Source of the DNA: Planctomycetota bacterium
GTDB lineage: Bacteria > Planctomycetota > UBA1135 > JADKAF01
Reading direction: 5' to 3'
DNA: 64,000 nt
NCBI GenBank assembly: GCA_016793245.1
Contig: JAEUHW010000426.1
Coordinates: 62,001 to 126,000, forward strand
Within the stretch, counting starts at the first letter, position 1. Every line of letters starts with the position of its first letter. Below, one piece after another: positions 1 through 7,595 of this stretch. The notes under the pieces are model-generated. The model saw only the letters and a program-made list of their open reading frames with translations. It was not told the origin of the DNA and searched no databases. Position numbers and translations under genes: made by a program.

Positions 1-162
1 ATCTACAGCTACAAGCTGACCAAGAAGCGCCCGTTCCCGTACGCTCCGATCCACCACATCTGGCAGAAGCGCGGCATGCCGGAATCGAAGCTCGTCGTGC
101 GCTTCTGGATCGTCGCCGCCGTGTCCGCCGTCGCCGGCCTCGCCTTGCTGAAGCTGCCGTGA
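1..162 (+). CDS. mraY: Phospho-N-acetylmuramoyl-pentapeptide-transferase, C-terminal end
   Basis: This is the last 53 codons of a gene that begins before the window. MraY transfers phospho-MurNAc-pentapeptide to undecaprenyl phosphate in the inner membrane, making lipid I. The visible tail has the family's signature: a cytoplasmic stretch APIHHIWQKRGMPESKLVVR, which matches the conserved PLHHHFELKGWPE-x-x-VVVRFW region, followed by a final hydrophobic segment (FWIVAAVSAVAGLALLKLP). Position directly before an ftsW-like gene and murG fits the dcw cluster order. The stop codon overlaps the GTG start of the next gene (GTGA), implying translational coupling. The catalytic part lies outside the window. 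Confidence 0.93.
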   Translation: MYSYKLTKKRPFPYAPIHHIWQKRGMPESKLVVRFWIVAAVSAVAGLALLKLP

Positions 163-1328
163 GCTCCACTACCGACCTCTCTTCGAACGCGCTCGCCGAA
201 TCGCGGAGCTGGCTCCTCGGCGACGGCTCCACGCGCACGCTCGAGCGCTCTCTGCGCGGGCTGGTCGGCGTGGTCCTCGCGCTCTCGGGGATCGGTCTCG
301 TCGCGGCCGCGTCGTTCGCGCCGCCCGGCGAAGAGCTCCATGCGGCGCGGCGTCATGCGCTCTACCTCGCCTTGGGCCTGATCGGGTTCCTGCTCGCCTG
401 CAGGTTCGACCTCGAGCGTTGGATCCGCCAGCGCGATCGCTTCGTCGTGGGCATCGCGATCCTGCTCGGCAGCGTCTTCTTCTTCCCCGACATCAACGAA
501 GCGCATCGGTGGATCCGCTTCGGCAGCTTCTCGTTCCAGCCCTCCGAGCTGGCGAAGCTGGTGATGATCTACTACACCGCGGCCTTCGTCGCGGAGCACG
601 GGGCGTGGCTCCACGACTTCCGCCGCGGCTTCCTCTCGCCGCTGCTGCGCATCGGCGCGATCGCGGGCTTGATCCTCTTCGAGCCCGACTTCGGCACCGC
701 CACCTTCCTCTTCCTCGTCTGCAGCACGATGCTCGTCGTGGCCGGCGCGCGCTGGTCGCACTTCGCCGCCGTCGGCCTCTTCGCGCTGCCGCTGATGCTG
801 GTGATCGCGTGGACGCAGTTCGAGCACGTCTCCACGCGCATCGAGATGCTGTTCCAGGAGACCGAGGAGGTCCTGCAGATCTCGCGCGGGCATCTCGCGC
901 TCGCCGCGGGAGGGCTCGGGGGCGAGGGGGTCGGTCGCGGCGTGATGAAGCTCGGCCTCGTGCCCGAAGGGCGGAACGACTTCGTCTTCGCGCAGATCGG
1001 AGAGGAGTGGGGGCTCGCCGGCACCGCGGCGGTGATCCTGCTCTTCGGGCTCTTCGCGGTGCACGGGATCCGCGTCCTGAACGCGGTCCGCGATCCGCTG
1101 CGCTCGCTGGTGATCTTCGGCTGTATCTTCAGCATCGCCTTCCAAGCCGTGCTGAATCTGGGCGTCGTCACGAAGCTCCTGCCGCCGAAGGGCATCGCCT
1201 TGCCGTTCGTCTCGGCCGGGGGGAGCTCGCTGGTCGCGGGGCTGATCGCTCTGGGACTGATCGTCGGTGCCGCGCGGAGCGCGCTCGTGCGCGCGCGCGG
1301 GGAAGAAGCAGGCTCACAGGCGCCGTGA
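159..1328 (+). CDS. ftsW: SEDS-family peptidoglycan glycosyltransferase FtsW
   Basis: A 389-aa polytopic membrane protein of the SEDS family, which polymerises lipid II glycan strands with a partner class B PBP. About ten hydrophobic segments start near residue 32. The family signature stretch GGEGVGRGVMKLGLVPEGRND is followed by FVFAQIGEEWG; Asp274 in this motif corresponds to the catalytic Asp of SEDS proteins. A C-terminal FVSAGGSSL motif is also present. FtsW and RodA cannot be separated on sequence alone here; the FtsW call rests on the position between mraY and murG. The start is the GTG inside the mraY stop (GTGA overlap). Confidence 0.92.
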   Translation: MSSTTDLSSNALAESRSWLLGDGSTRTLERSLRGLVGVVLALSGIGLVAAASFAPPGEELHAARRHALYLALGLIGFLLACRFDLERWIRQRDRFVVGIAILLGSVFFFPDINEAHRWIRFGSFSFQPSELAKLVMIYYTAAFVAEHGAWLHDFRRGFLSPLLRIGAIAGLILFEPDFGTATFLFLVCSTMLVVAGARWSHFAAVGLFALPLMLVIAWTQFEHVSTRIEMLFQETEEVLQISRGHLALAAGGLGGEGVGRGVMKLGLVPEGRNDFVFAQIGEEWGLAGTAAVILLFGLFAVHGIRVLNAVRDPLRSLVIFGCIFSIAFQAVLNLGVVTKLLPPKGIALPFVSAGGSSLVAGLIALGLIVGAARSALVRARGEEAGSQAP

Positions 1329-1388
1329 GGCGCGCAAGATGGATCCGCCGCGAGCTGCACTCGGCGCCGGCGGCACGAGGAGTTCGAC

Positions 1389-2216
1389 ATGGCCACTGAT
1401 CTCGAACGCTACGGCGTCTTCGCCCTCATCTTCGTCGTGCTGCTCATCGTCGGCATCTCGATCTGGGGGCCGCAGCGCGAAGAGGAGGCGCTGCTGGCGT
1501 CGACGGGGGCTGCGGCGGCGAGGATCCAGCCGGTGGGTGAAGTCGCCGCGCCCGTCGGCGAAGGACGCGAGCACGGCGTGCTCGCGGATCCCAACGCCGA
1601 CTACGCCATGGAGACCCTCACCGCGTTCTACAAGGTGCAGGGCGGCGACAACCCGACGAAGATCGCGCGCAAGCTCTGGCGCAACGATCGCCACATCGAC
1701 GCTCTCCTCGCGGCGAATCCCGGCGTGCGTCCGAACGCGCTGCGAGCGAACGACCTCCTGCGCTTGCCGAACGTGGACGAGGAGCCGGATGCGCGCTACG
1801 TGATCCCCGGTCACGAGCTCGCACAGCTCGCGGTGTCCTCGGGTGGCAAGGCCGCGCCGAGCGCGGCCCCGACGGGAGGCGAGAGCTCCGACTCGAAGAG
1901 CGCCGAAGCGAAGACCGCTCAGGGCTCGGCGCCGCGGACGAAGGACGCGGACCAACCGAAGGTCGCGGACCAGCCGAAGGTCGCAACACTCGGGAAGCTC
2001 GATGCCGAAACTCCCGCACCGAAGTCGGCGCCGACGGAGAAGAAGGCCGCGGAGCGCTCGAGCCGCTATCACGTCGTGCGCTCGGGCGAGCGGTTGGAGA
2101 AGATCGCGAAGCGCTACTACGGCAGCGCGAGCCATGTGGCGAAGATCCAAGCCGCCAATCCGGGGCTCGAGAACCCGGACCGGATCCGCGCGGGGATGAA
2201 GCTGATCCTCCCGTGA
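1389..2216 (+). CDS. Membrane-anchored double-LysM protein in the dcw cluster
   Basis: A 275-aa protein with one N-terminal transmembrane helix (about residues 8-26) and two LysM peptidoglycan-binding modules, at about residues 80-128 and 226-275. They are separated by a low-complexity Ala/Lys/Pro/Asp linker (about 135-222) that contains a short DQPKVA repeat. This suggests an anchored protein whose C-terminus reaches into the wall; no catalytic domain is visible, so a scaffold or wall-sensing role is only an inference. It has a GAGG-type ribosome site before the ATG, lies 60 nt after ftsW and overlaps murG by 4 nt (GTGA). A LysM gene between ftsW and murG is not part of the classical cluster. 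Confidence 0.85.
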   Translation: MATDLERYGVFALIFVVLLIVGISIWGPQREEEALLASTGAAAARIQPVGEVAAPVGEGREHGVLADPNADYAMETLTAFYKVQGGDNPTKIARKLWRNDRHIDALLAANPGVRPNALRANDLLRLPNVDEEPDARYVIPGHELAQLAVSSGGKAAPSAAPTGGESSDSKSAEAKTAQGSAPRTKDADQPKVADQPKVATLGKLDAETPAPKSAPTEKKAAERSSRYHVVRSGERLEKIAKRYYGSASHVAKIQAANPGLENPDRIRAGMKLILP

Positions 2217-3295
2217 GCCGCATCCTGCTCTGCGGCGGAGGAACGGGAGGACACATCGCGCCGGCGCTGGCCGTCGGGCGCGAGCTCGCCTCGCGCGGGC
2301 ACGCGATCGGCTATGTGACGCTCGGGCGCGCGATCGAAGAGCGCTTCGCCAGCGAGGGAGCGCAGCGCTACACGCTCTCGGCCGAGAGGCCAGGAGAGAG
2401 ACGCTGTCGTCGTCTGCGGCTCCTGCTGCGCTTGCCGAAGGTGCTCGCCGAGACGCGGCGCATCCTCGACGACTTCCGACCGGAGGTCGTGGTCGGCACG
2501 GGCGGTCTGGCGGCGTTCTTCCCTCTGCGCGCGGCGCTGCGTCAGCGCCTGCCCACCGCGTTGCTCGAGGTGAATGCGCGCGCGGGTCGCGTGACCCGCA
2601 CGCTCGCGCGAAAAGTCGGAGCGGTCCTTTGCGGCTTCGAGAGCTCGGCCGAGGAGCTCGCGTCGCGCGGCGCGCGTGCGCGGGCGATCGGAGTGCCGAT
2701 CCGCGCGGGCTTCGGCTCCGCCGCGCGTGAAGCGGCGCGCGCTCATTTCGGCTTTCCTCCGACCGGGCGGGTCATTGCCGTGCTCGGAGGGAGCCAAGGG
2801 GCCAGCGGCGTGAACCGCATCGCCGCCGAGCTCGCTCCGGGTTGGCTCGCCGCCGGACACCATCTCGTGCATGCCGCCGGCGCCACGGATGCCGCGCGCT
2901 ATGCCGAGCAAGCGCGCGCTCTCGCGGGACCGGGGAGCTGGCGCGTCGTCGAGTTCCTGCCCGAGGTCGATCTGCTCCTCGCTGCCGCGGATCTCGTCGT
3001 CGCGCGCGCCGGAGCTTCGACCGTCGCCGAGATCGCCGCCAGCGGGCGCGCCGCCGTGCTCGTGCCGTACCCGCACCACGCCGACCAGCACCAGCTCGCG
3101 AACGCGCGGAGCCTCGGCGAAGGCGCGCTCCTCGCCGAAGAGTCCGCTTGGGGGCCGGAGCTCCGCGCGCGCATCTCCGCCCTGATCGATCAACCGGCCG
3201 AGCTCGAGCGCATGGCTAGCGCGAATCGACGCTGCGCGCGCACGGACGCCGCGCGCCACGCCGCGCGCGAGATCGAGGCGCTGATCACGGGCTGA
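2213..3295 (+). CDS. murG: UDP-GlcNAc:undecaprenyl-PP-MurNAc-pentapeptide GlcNAc transferase
   Basis: MurG adds GlcNAc to lipid I, giving lipid II, at the inner face of the membrane. The 360-aa protein has the expected GT-B fold signatures: the N-terminal glycine loop GGGTGGH (residues 8-14), the second glycine loop GGSQG (192-196), and the UDP-GlcNAc-binding helix region RAGASTVAEIAASG followed by PYPHHADQHQLANA. The length is typical. The GTG start overlaps the stop of the LysM gene, so it is probably translated as part of the mraY-ftsW-LysM-murG unit. Its stop lies only 4 nt before the hairpin array at 3299. Confidence 0.97.
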   Translation: MSRILLCGGGTGGHIAPALAVGRELASRGHAIGYVTLGRAIEERFASEGAQRYTLSAERPGERRCRRLRLLLRLPKVLAETRRILDDFRPEVVVGTGGLAAFFPLRAALRQRLPTALLEVNARAGRVTRTLARKVGAVLCGFESSAEELASRGARARAIGVPIRAGFGSAAREAARAHFGFPPTGRVIAVLGGSQGASGVNRIAAELAPGWLAAGHHLVHAAGATDAARYAEQARALAGPGSWRVVEFLPEVDLLLAAADLVVARAGASTVAEIAASGRAAVLVPYPHHADQHQLANARSLGEGALLAEESAWGPELRARISALIDQPAELERMASANRRCARTDAARHAAREIEALITG

Positions 3296-3298
3296 GAG

Positions 3299-3512
3299 GC
3301 TGATCGGAAGCCGATCCTACAGCCTCTCCGATGTCCTCCGGCGCAGCGCCTGACGGCGCTGCAGCGCGAGGCTGATCGGAAGCCGATCCTACAGCCTCTC
3401 CGATGTCTTCCGGCGCAGCGCCTGACGGTGCTGCCGCGCGAGGCCGATCGGAAGCCGATCGTACCGCCTCTCCGACGTCTTCTGGCGCAGCACCTGACGG
3501 TGCTGCAGCTCG
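3299..3512 (+). repeat. Three tandem 72-nt units with TGAC-loop hairpins
   Basis: Three direct copies begin at 3299, 3371 and 3443, an exact 72-nt period. Each has two foldable parts: an outer GAGGCTG/CAGCCTC pairing that encloses GATCGG-AAG-CCGATC, and a second hairpin with an 8-bp stem and TGAC loop at 3343-3362, 3415-3434 and 3487-3506. The stems go from GCAGCGCC/GGCGCTGC in copy 1 to GCAGCACC/GGTGCTGC in copy 3, a compensatory pair change; copy 2 has a G.U intermediate. The array starts 4 nt after the murG stop. It is the first of five related arrays. No coding role is seen. From 3513 to 3722 nothing else is recognisable. Confidence 0.9.
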
Positions 3513-3722
3513 CTCGTCGGCGCTTCTCCTCGATCGCCGGGACGCGCTGTCCACCGGAGCGGACAAACCTCCGTCCCGATCGCGCGTCACCAGAGCGCGT
3601 TGCGTTGCGACGCGACTCGCGCCGCGGCCCCTCCTGCAGCTCTCTTCGGCTCGGCACGGGGCTTGCCTTCGCCGCGTGGCGCGCGCTTCCGCCCCGGACG
3701 CGCGCGCATCCAGGAGGAGACC

Positions 3723-4517
3723 ATGACCACCCCTCGTACCCGGTGCGACGGCTGCCCGCTGCGGGATGGGCAGCAGCGCTGCGCGCTCTTGCTCGGCGGC
3801 CGCCTCAGGCAGCTCTTCGCGAACGAGGACTGCGCGATCCACCAGCGCCTTCCGCAGCTCGTCGCCAGCTACTTCACCCGCCATTTCACGCGCCACGCCA
3901 GCTATGCGGAGGACATCTCGCAGGACGTCGTGCGCGAGCTGATCGAGGCCAGCGAGGGGACTTACCGCTTCGCGCGCCTCGAAGATCTCCTCGGTTGGGT
4001 CCCGCGGCACTTGCAGCGGCGCACCCTGGATGCGCTGCGGAAGACCCGCGAAGTCGCGCGCCCGCGCTGCGGCGCCTGCGCGCACTTCTCGCGCAGCGAG
4101 GGCTGCCGCCTCGATCCTTCGCGAACGGTCACGGCGTCGACGAACCCGCAGCGCTTGCCGGATCCTTGCTATCGCTCGGCCTGGATCCGGATGGTCGTCG
4201 CCTGGCCCGAAGAGCGCGAGCTCGCCGCTCCGACGGACTCCGTCGCGGAGGAGTCGGATCAGGAGCTGCTCGAACACGCGCTGCACACGCTCGAGCAGCG
4301 CGACGCGAAGGGACGCAAGGCCGTCACCGCGATCCGCATGCACAGCCTGGGCGGACTCACGATGTTGCAGGCGGGGCAGCGCCTCGGCGTCTCGCACATG
4401 TCGATCAAGCGCGCGGTGGACTACGGCATCCGCGAGCTGCGCGGCATCCTCGCGCGCATGCGCGGAGAGCGTCACACGAGCACATCGAGAGCGCTCTTCC
4501 CTTCGCTCCGCGCGTGA
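3723..4517 (+). CDS. Sigma-70-like protein with two four-cysteine clusters
   Basis: A 264-aa protein that resembles an ECF-type sigma factor. Residues 40-108 look like sigma region 2 (DISQDVVRELIEA then WVPRHLQRRTLDALRK) and about 205-245 like region 4, with a helix-turn-helix (LTMLQAGQRLGVSHMSIKRA). Two cysteine clusters share C-x2-C-x8-C spacing plus a later Cys: C8, C11, C20, C37 at the N-terminus, and C116, C119, C128, C149 between the two sigma regions. Such sets usually bind zinc or an iron-sulfur cluster. The ATG start is chosen because AGGAGGA lies just upstream (3711-3717). It sits inside the mur cluster, between murG and murC. No anti-sigma gene is adjacent. Confidence 0.72.
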   Translation: MTTPRTRCDGCPLRDGQQRCALLLGGRLRQLFANEDCAIHQRLPQLVASYFTRHFTRHASYAEDISQDVVRELIEASEGTYRFARLEDLLGWVPRHLQRRTLDALRKTREVARPRCGACAHFSRSEGCRLDPSRTVTASTNPQRLPDPCYRSAWIRMVVAWPEERELAAPTDSVAEESDQELLEHALHTLEQRDAKGRKAVTAIRMHSLGGLTMLQAGQRLGVSHMSIKRAVDYGIRELRGILARMRGERHTSTSRALFPSLRA

Positions 4518-4519
4518 CG

Positions 4520-4525
4520 TAGCCT
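4520..4525 (+). promoter_or_regulatory. Possible -10 box upstream of murC
   Basis: TAGCCT lies right after the sigma-like gene and 97 nt before the murC GTG. The same hexamer occurs before tRNA-His, where it has a good -35. Here no convincing -35 is visible at 16-18 nt, so this is a weak call. Confidence 0.3.
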
Positions 4526-4621
4526 CTGCGCTCGTGGGTCTTGGAACCCGAGTCGCGGCATCTACGAGCGCGATTCGGGCGCGATCTCCGCGGCGGGGGA
4601 GGTCGGGTTCAGAGGGCTAAC

Positions 4622-6127
4622 GTGAAGCGCAGGTCGCACCTGATCGGCATCGGCGGCTCCGGCATGTCCGGAGCGGCCCAAGTGCTGCTCGAACGTGGAT
4701 TCTCGGTCAGCGGCTCCGATCAGAACGACAGCGCCGAGCTCGCGCGTCTGCGCGATGCCGGAGCGCTGATCTTCCGCGGTCACGCCGCGGAGCATGTCGA
4801 ACGTCTCCGCGAGGGCGCCGATGCGCACGCGAGCTCGACCGCTCACGCGCATCCGACGGAGCCCGGCGATCCGCCGCTCATCGTGCCGCCGCTCATCGTA
4901 CGGAGCCTCGCCGTTCCGGAGTCGAATCCGGAATGCGTGGCGGCGCGTGCGGCGGGTTGGCCCGTGCTGTCTTACGCGGAGCTCTTGGGACGCTGGTCGC
5001 GCGAGCGCCTGGCGATCAGCATCGCGGGAACGCACGGCAAGACGACGACGACCTCGATGACCGTGGCGCTCCTCGATGCCGCGGGCGTCGAGCCGGGCTT
5101 CGTGATCGGCGGTCGAGCGCGCATCGGCCCCGGAGCACCGCGCGCGGCTTGCTGGGGGGCGAGAGAAGCGCCCTTCGTGCTCGAGTCCTGCGAGTATGGC
5201 GGCTCGTTCCATCATCTCCGCCCGCGCATCGCCGCCGTCACGAACGTGGAGGCCGATCACCTCGACTATTACGGCGACTTCGATGGCGTGCGGAGGGCGT
5301 TCCGGCGCTTCGTGGCCGGTGAGCCGGATGCGGCGCCGCCCCGGACCGTGCTCACGGTGCAAGCTGCCGAAGCGCTCGGCATCCTGCCGCGCGAAGTCGC
5401 GCGTTGGGTCGCCGATGGTCCGGGCTTGAACCTGTTGCCTCGCGATCTCGACCCCGCGATCGTCGTGCGCGCCGAATCCGTCGAGGTCTGCGAAGGCACC
5501 CCGCGCTTCGTGCCGGTCCTCGGCGAGCGTCGCCTGCGAGCCGTGCATCTCGGAGTCCCCGGGCGGCACAACGTGACGAACGCGCTGGTCGCCATCGCTG
5601 CCGTGGCCGAGGCCGGCTTCGATCCCGCGCTCGGGCTCGCCGGGCTCGAGGCGTTCCGCGGCGCCGAACGGCGCTTCCAGATCCTCTGCGATACGCCCGA
5701 GCACGCCGTGGTCGACGACTACGCGCACCACCCGACGGAAATCGAGGCGACGCTCGAGGCCGCTCGTCAGCGCTTCCCCGATCGCTCCCTCGCGGTGATC
5801 TACCAACCGCACCAGGCCTCGCGGACGCGCGAGCACTTGAGCGACTTCGGTCGCGTGCTCGCTCGCGCGGACGACTGTCTGATGACGGAGATCTACTACA
5901 CGCGCGATCGAGACGAGGATCGCCGCGACGTCTCCTCGCTGCAGGTCGCGCAGGAGATCGAGCGCTGCGGCGGGCGCGCGGGCTTCGCTGCCGGTCTCGA
6001 CGAAGCGCTTCCGCGGGCGCTCGACCTCTACCGCGACAAGATCGTGTACTTGGTGATGGGAGCAGGCGATGTCTTTCGAGTGGCCGAGGGACTTGTTCGC
6101 GAGCTGTCCGAACGTCGTCGTTCGTGA
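4622..6127 (+). CDS. murC: UDP-N-acetylmuramate--L-alanine ligase
   Basis: MurC joins L-Ala to UDP-MurNAc using ATP, the first peptide step of wall precursor synthesis in the cytosol. Visible motifs are the N-terminal Rossmann-like IGIGGSGMSG, the Mur-ligase P-loop GTHGKTT (residues 136-142), ESCEYGGSF, NVEADHLDYYGD, and the C-terminal VVDDYAHHPTEIEATL and YQPHQASRT. The GTG at 4622 is preferred: AGAGGG lies 5-6 nt upstream and homology begins immediately after it. An in-frame start at 4541 would add 27 unconserved residues. The protein is 501 aa. An Ala/His/Pro-rich stretch near residues 65-85 is longer than usual. It overlaps murB by 59 nt. Confidence 0.95.
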   Translation: MKRRSHLIGIGGSGMSGAAQVLLERGFSVSGSDQNDSAELARLRDAGALIFRGHAAEHVERLREGADAHASSTAHAHPTEPGDPPLIVPPLIVRSLAVPESNPECVAARAAGWPVLSYAELLGRWSRERLAISIAGTHGKTTTTSMTVALLDAAGVEPGFVIGGRARIGPGAPRAACWGAREAPFVLESCEYGGSFHHLRPRIAAVTNVEADHLDYYGDFDGVRRAFRRFVAGEPDAAPPRTVLTVQAAEALGILPREVARWVADGPGLNLLPRDLDPAIVVRAESVEVCEGTPRFVPVLGERRLRAVHLGVPGRHNVTNALVAIAAVAEAGFDPALGLAGLEAFRGAERRFQILCDTPEHAVVDDYAHHPTEIEATLEAARQRFPDRSLAVIYQPHQASRTREHLSDFGRVLARADDCLMTEIYYTRDRDEDRRDVSSLQVAQEIERCGGRAGFAAGLDEALPRALDLYRDKIVYLVMGAGDVFRVAEGLVRELSERRRS

Positions 6128-6974
6128 AGGCGTCTCGATGGCCCAGCACTGCACGCTGGGCGTCGGGGGACGCATCGGGCTCTACGTCGAGCCCGCGACG
6201 GTCGATGGGATGATCGAGGCGGTCCGAGCTCTCGGCTCGGCCGGGCTCGCGTACCGCGTCCTCGGCGGGGGCTCGAACATCCTGGTCCCCGACGGCGAGC
6301 TGCCGTTCGCCGTGCTCTCGCCGGCGCGACTCACGCGCGTGACGCGCGATGGCGAGCGGCTCACGGCTTGGGCTGGCGCCTCGTTCCCCGGTTTCGTGCG
6401 CGGCGCGCGCGAGGCCGGGCTCGCCGGCGTCAGCGGCTTGATCGGTATCCCGGGGCAGGTGGGCGGCGCCGTGCGGATGAACGCCGGCGGGAAGTACGGC
6501 TGGTTCTGGGACGTGATCGAGAGCGCCGAGGTGATCACCCGCGCGGGGGAGACGCGCACCATCTCCAAGGCCGAGGCCCAGCCCAAGTACCGCGACGGCA
6601 ACCTCGGCGACGCGGTCGTGCTCGCCGCCAACGTGGTGCTGACGCCCGGCAAGCGAGACGAGCTCTACGCGCACGAGCAGCAGGTGCTGCGCGAGAAGCA
6701 CACGACCCAGCCTCTCACGCAGCGGAGCGCGGGCTGCATCTTCAAGAACCCGCCCGGCCCGAAGAGCGCGGGGCGCCTGATCGAGGAATCGGGTATGAAG
6801 GGCAAGGCCGTCGGAGCCGCACGCGTGTCCGAGCGCCACGGCAACTTCATCGTCAACGAAGGCGGCGCGACCTACGCGCAAGTGCTCGAGCTGATCGCCT
6901 GGACGCGCAACACGGTGCACGAGCGCTGCGGCGTCGAGCTCGAGCTCGAGGTCGATGTCTGGAGGAGCCCTTGA
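6069..6974 (+). CDS. murB: UDP-N-acetylenolpyruvoylglucosamine reductase
   Basis: MurB reduces UDP-GlcNAc-enolpyruvate to UDP-MurNAc with NADPH and FAD. The 301-aa protein has the FAD-binding motif LGGGSNILVPDGE, the GIPGQVGGAVRMNAGGKYG region, and the catalytic segment QRSAGCIFKNPPGPKSAGRL, followed by SERHGNFIVNEGGA. The compact C-terminus resembles type II MurB. The ATG at 6069 lies within murC (59-nt overlap); it is retained because conserved N-terminal sequence (HCTLGVGGRIGLYVEP) begins about 27 residues later. Its position after murC is common in dcw clusters. Confidence 0.95.
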   Translation: MSFEWPRDLFASCPNVVVREGVSMAQHCTLGVGGRIGLYVEPATVDGMIEAVRALGSAGLAYRVLGGGSNILVPDGELPFAVLSPARLTRVTRDGERLTAWAGASFPGFVRGAREAGLAGVSGLIGIPGQVGGAVRMNAGGKYGWFWDVIESAEVITRAGETRTISKAEAQPKYRDGNLGDAVVLAANVVLTPGKRDELYAHEQQVLREKHTTQPLTQRSAGCIFKNPPGPKSAGRLIEESGMKGKAVGAARVSERHGNFIVNEGGATYAQVLELIAWTRNTVHERCGVELELEVDVWRSP

Positions 6975-7363
6975 TCCCGCCCAATGAACCCGCGATCCGC
7001 GTCACGCTCATGCCGAAGGACACCAACGCCAACGGCTCCATCTTCGGCGGCGTGATCCTCTCCTACATCGACCAGGCGGGCGCGATCGAGGCCCGGCGCC
7101 ACACGGGCCAGAAGATCGTCACCGTGGCGATGAACAAGGTCGAATTCAAGCAGCCGGTCTACGTGGGCGAGCTGGTGAGCTTCTACACCGAGACGCTGCG
7201 CGTCGGGCGCACTTCGGTGACGATCAAGGTGTCGGTGGTCTCGGATGCGCGGCGCTGCGACGAGATCGTGCGCGTCCCCGTGACCGAAGCCGAGATCACC
7301 TTCGTCGCCATCGACGACCACGGGAAGCCGATCCCGCTCGCGACGCCCATGCCGGGCTGTTGA
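6971..7363 (+). CDS. Hotdog-fold acyl-CoA thioesterase
   Basis: A 130-aa single hotdog-domain protein of the YciA/acyl-CoA hydrolase type. The signature is MPKDTNANGSIFGGVILSYIDQAGAI, where the Asn/Gly-rich turn, FGG and the central Asp form the substrate pocket in this family; a VEFKQPVYVGELV strand follows. These enzymes cleave acyl-CoA esters in the cytosol; the substrate here is unknown. The TTG start is chosen because it overlaps the murB stop (TTGA) and has a strong GGAGGAG at 6961-6967. An in-frame ATG exists only at codon 14, inside the conserved region. It ends 7 nt before a hairpin array. Confidence 0.88.
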   Translation: MIPPNEPAIRVTLMPKDTNANGSIFGGVILSYIDQAGAIEARRHTGQKIVTVAMNKVEFKQPVYVGELVSFYTETLRVGRTSVTIKVSVVSDARRCDEIVRVPVTEAEITFVAIDDHGKPIPLATPMPGC

Positions 7364-7365
7364 TA

Positions 7366-7510
7366 CTGGCCCAACACCTGACGGTGTTGGAGCGAATGTG
7401 ATCCTGGCCCAACACCTGACGGTGTTGGAGCGGGCGAGATCCTGGCCCAACACCTGACGGTGTTGGAGCGAATGTGATCCTGGCCCAACACCTGACGGTG
7501 TTGGAGCGAA
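7366..7510 (+). repeat. Four tandem 38-nt TGAC-loop hairpin units
   Basis: Four copies of an 8-bp hairpin CCAACACC-TGAC-GGTGTTGG start at 7371, 7409, 7447 and 7485, an exact 38-nt period. The 18-nt linkers are nearly identical to one another (AGCGAATGTGATCCTGGC in two of three), unlike CRISPR spacers. The array starts 3 nt after the thioesterase stop and ends about 90 nt before dinB. Confidence 0.93.
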
Positions 7511-7595
7511 CGGCATTCGGTGCCTGTCTCTCGCGGATACGAGTCGAAAGGCCGGGAGCTGACGGCCTGTACGGAACGCCTTCTGGGGATGGAGC

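Noticed and set aside
3403..3726. A plus-strand frame through the first hairpin array
   Set aside because: It translates the 72-nt repeat and has no ribosome site or known domain.
572..6920. Long open frames antisense to the wall genes
   Set aside because: They are Arg/Ala/Pro-rich shadows expected at about 70% GC and lack recognisable domains.
7366..7510. A possible CRISPR array (regular repeats, palindromic core)
   Set aside because: The linkers are near-identical instead of unique, the period differs between loci, and no cas gene is in the window.
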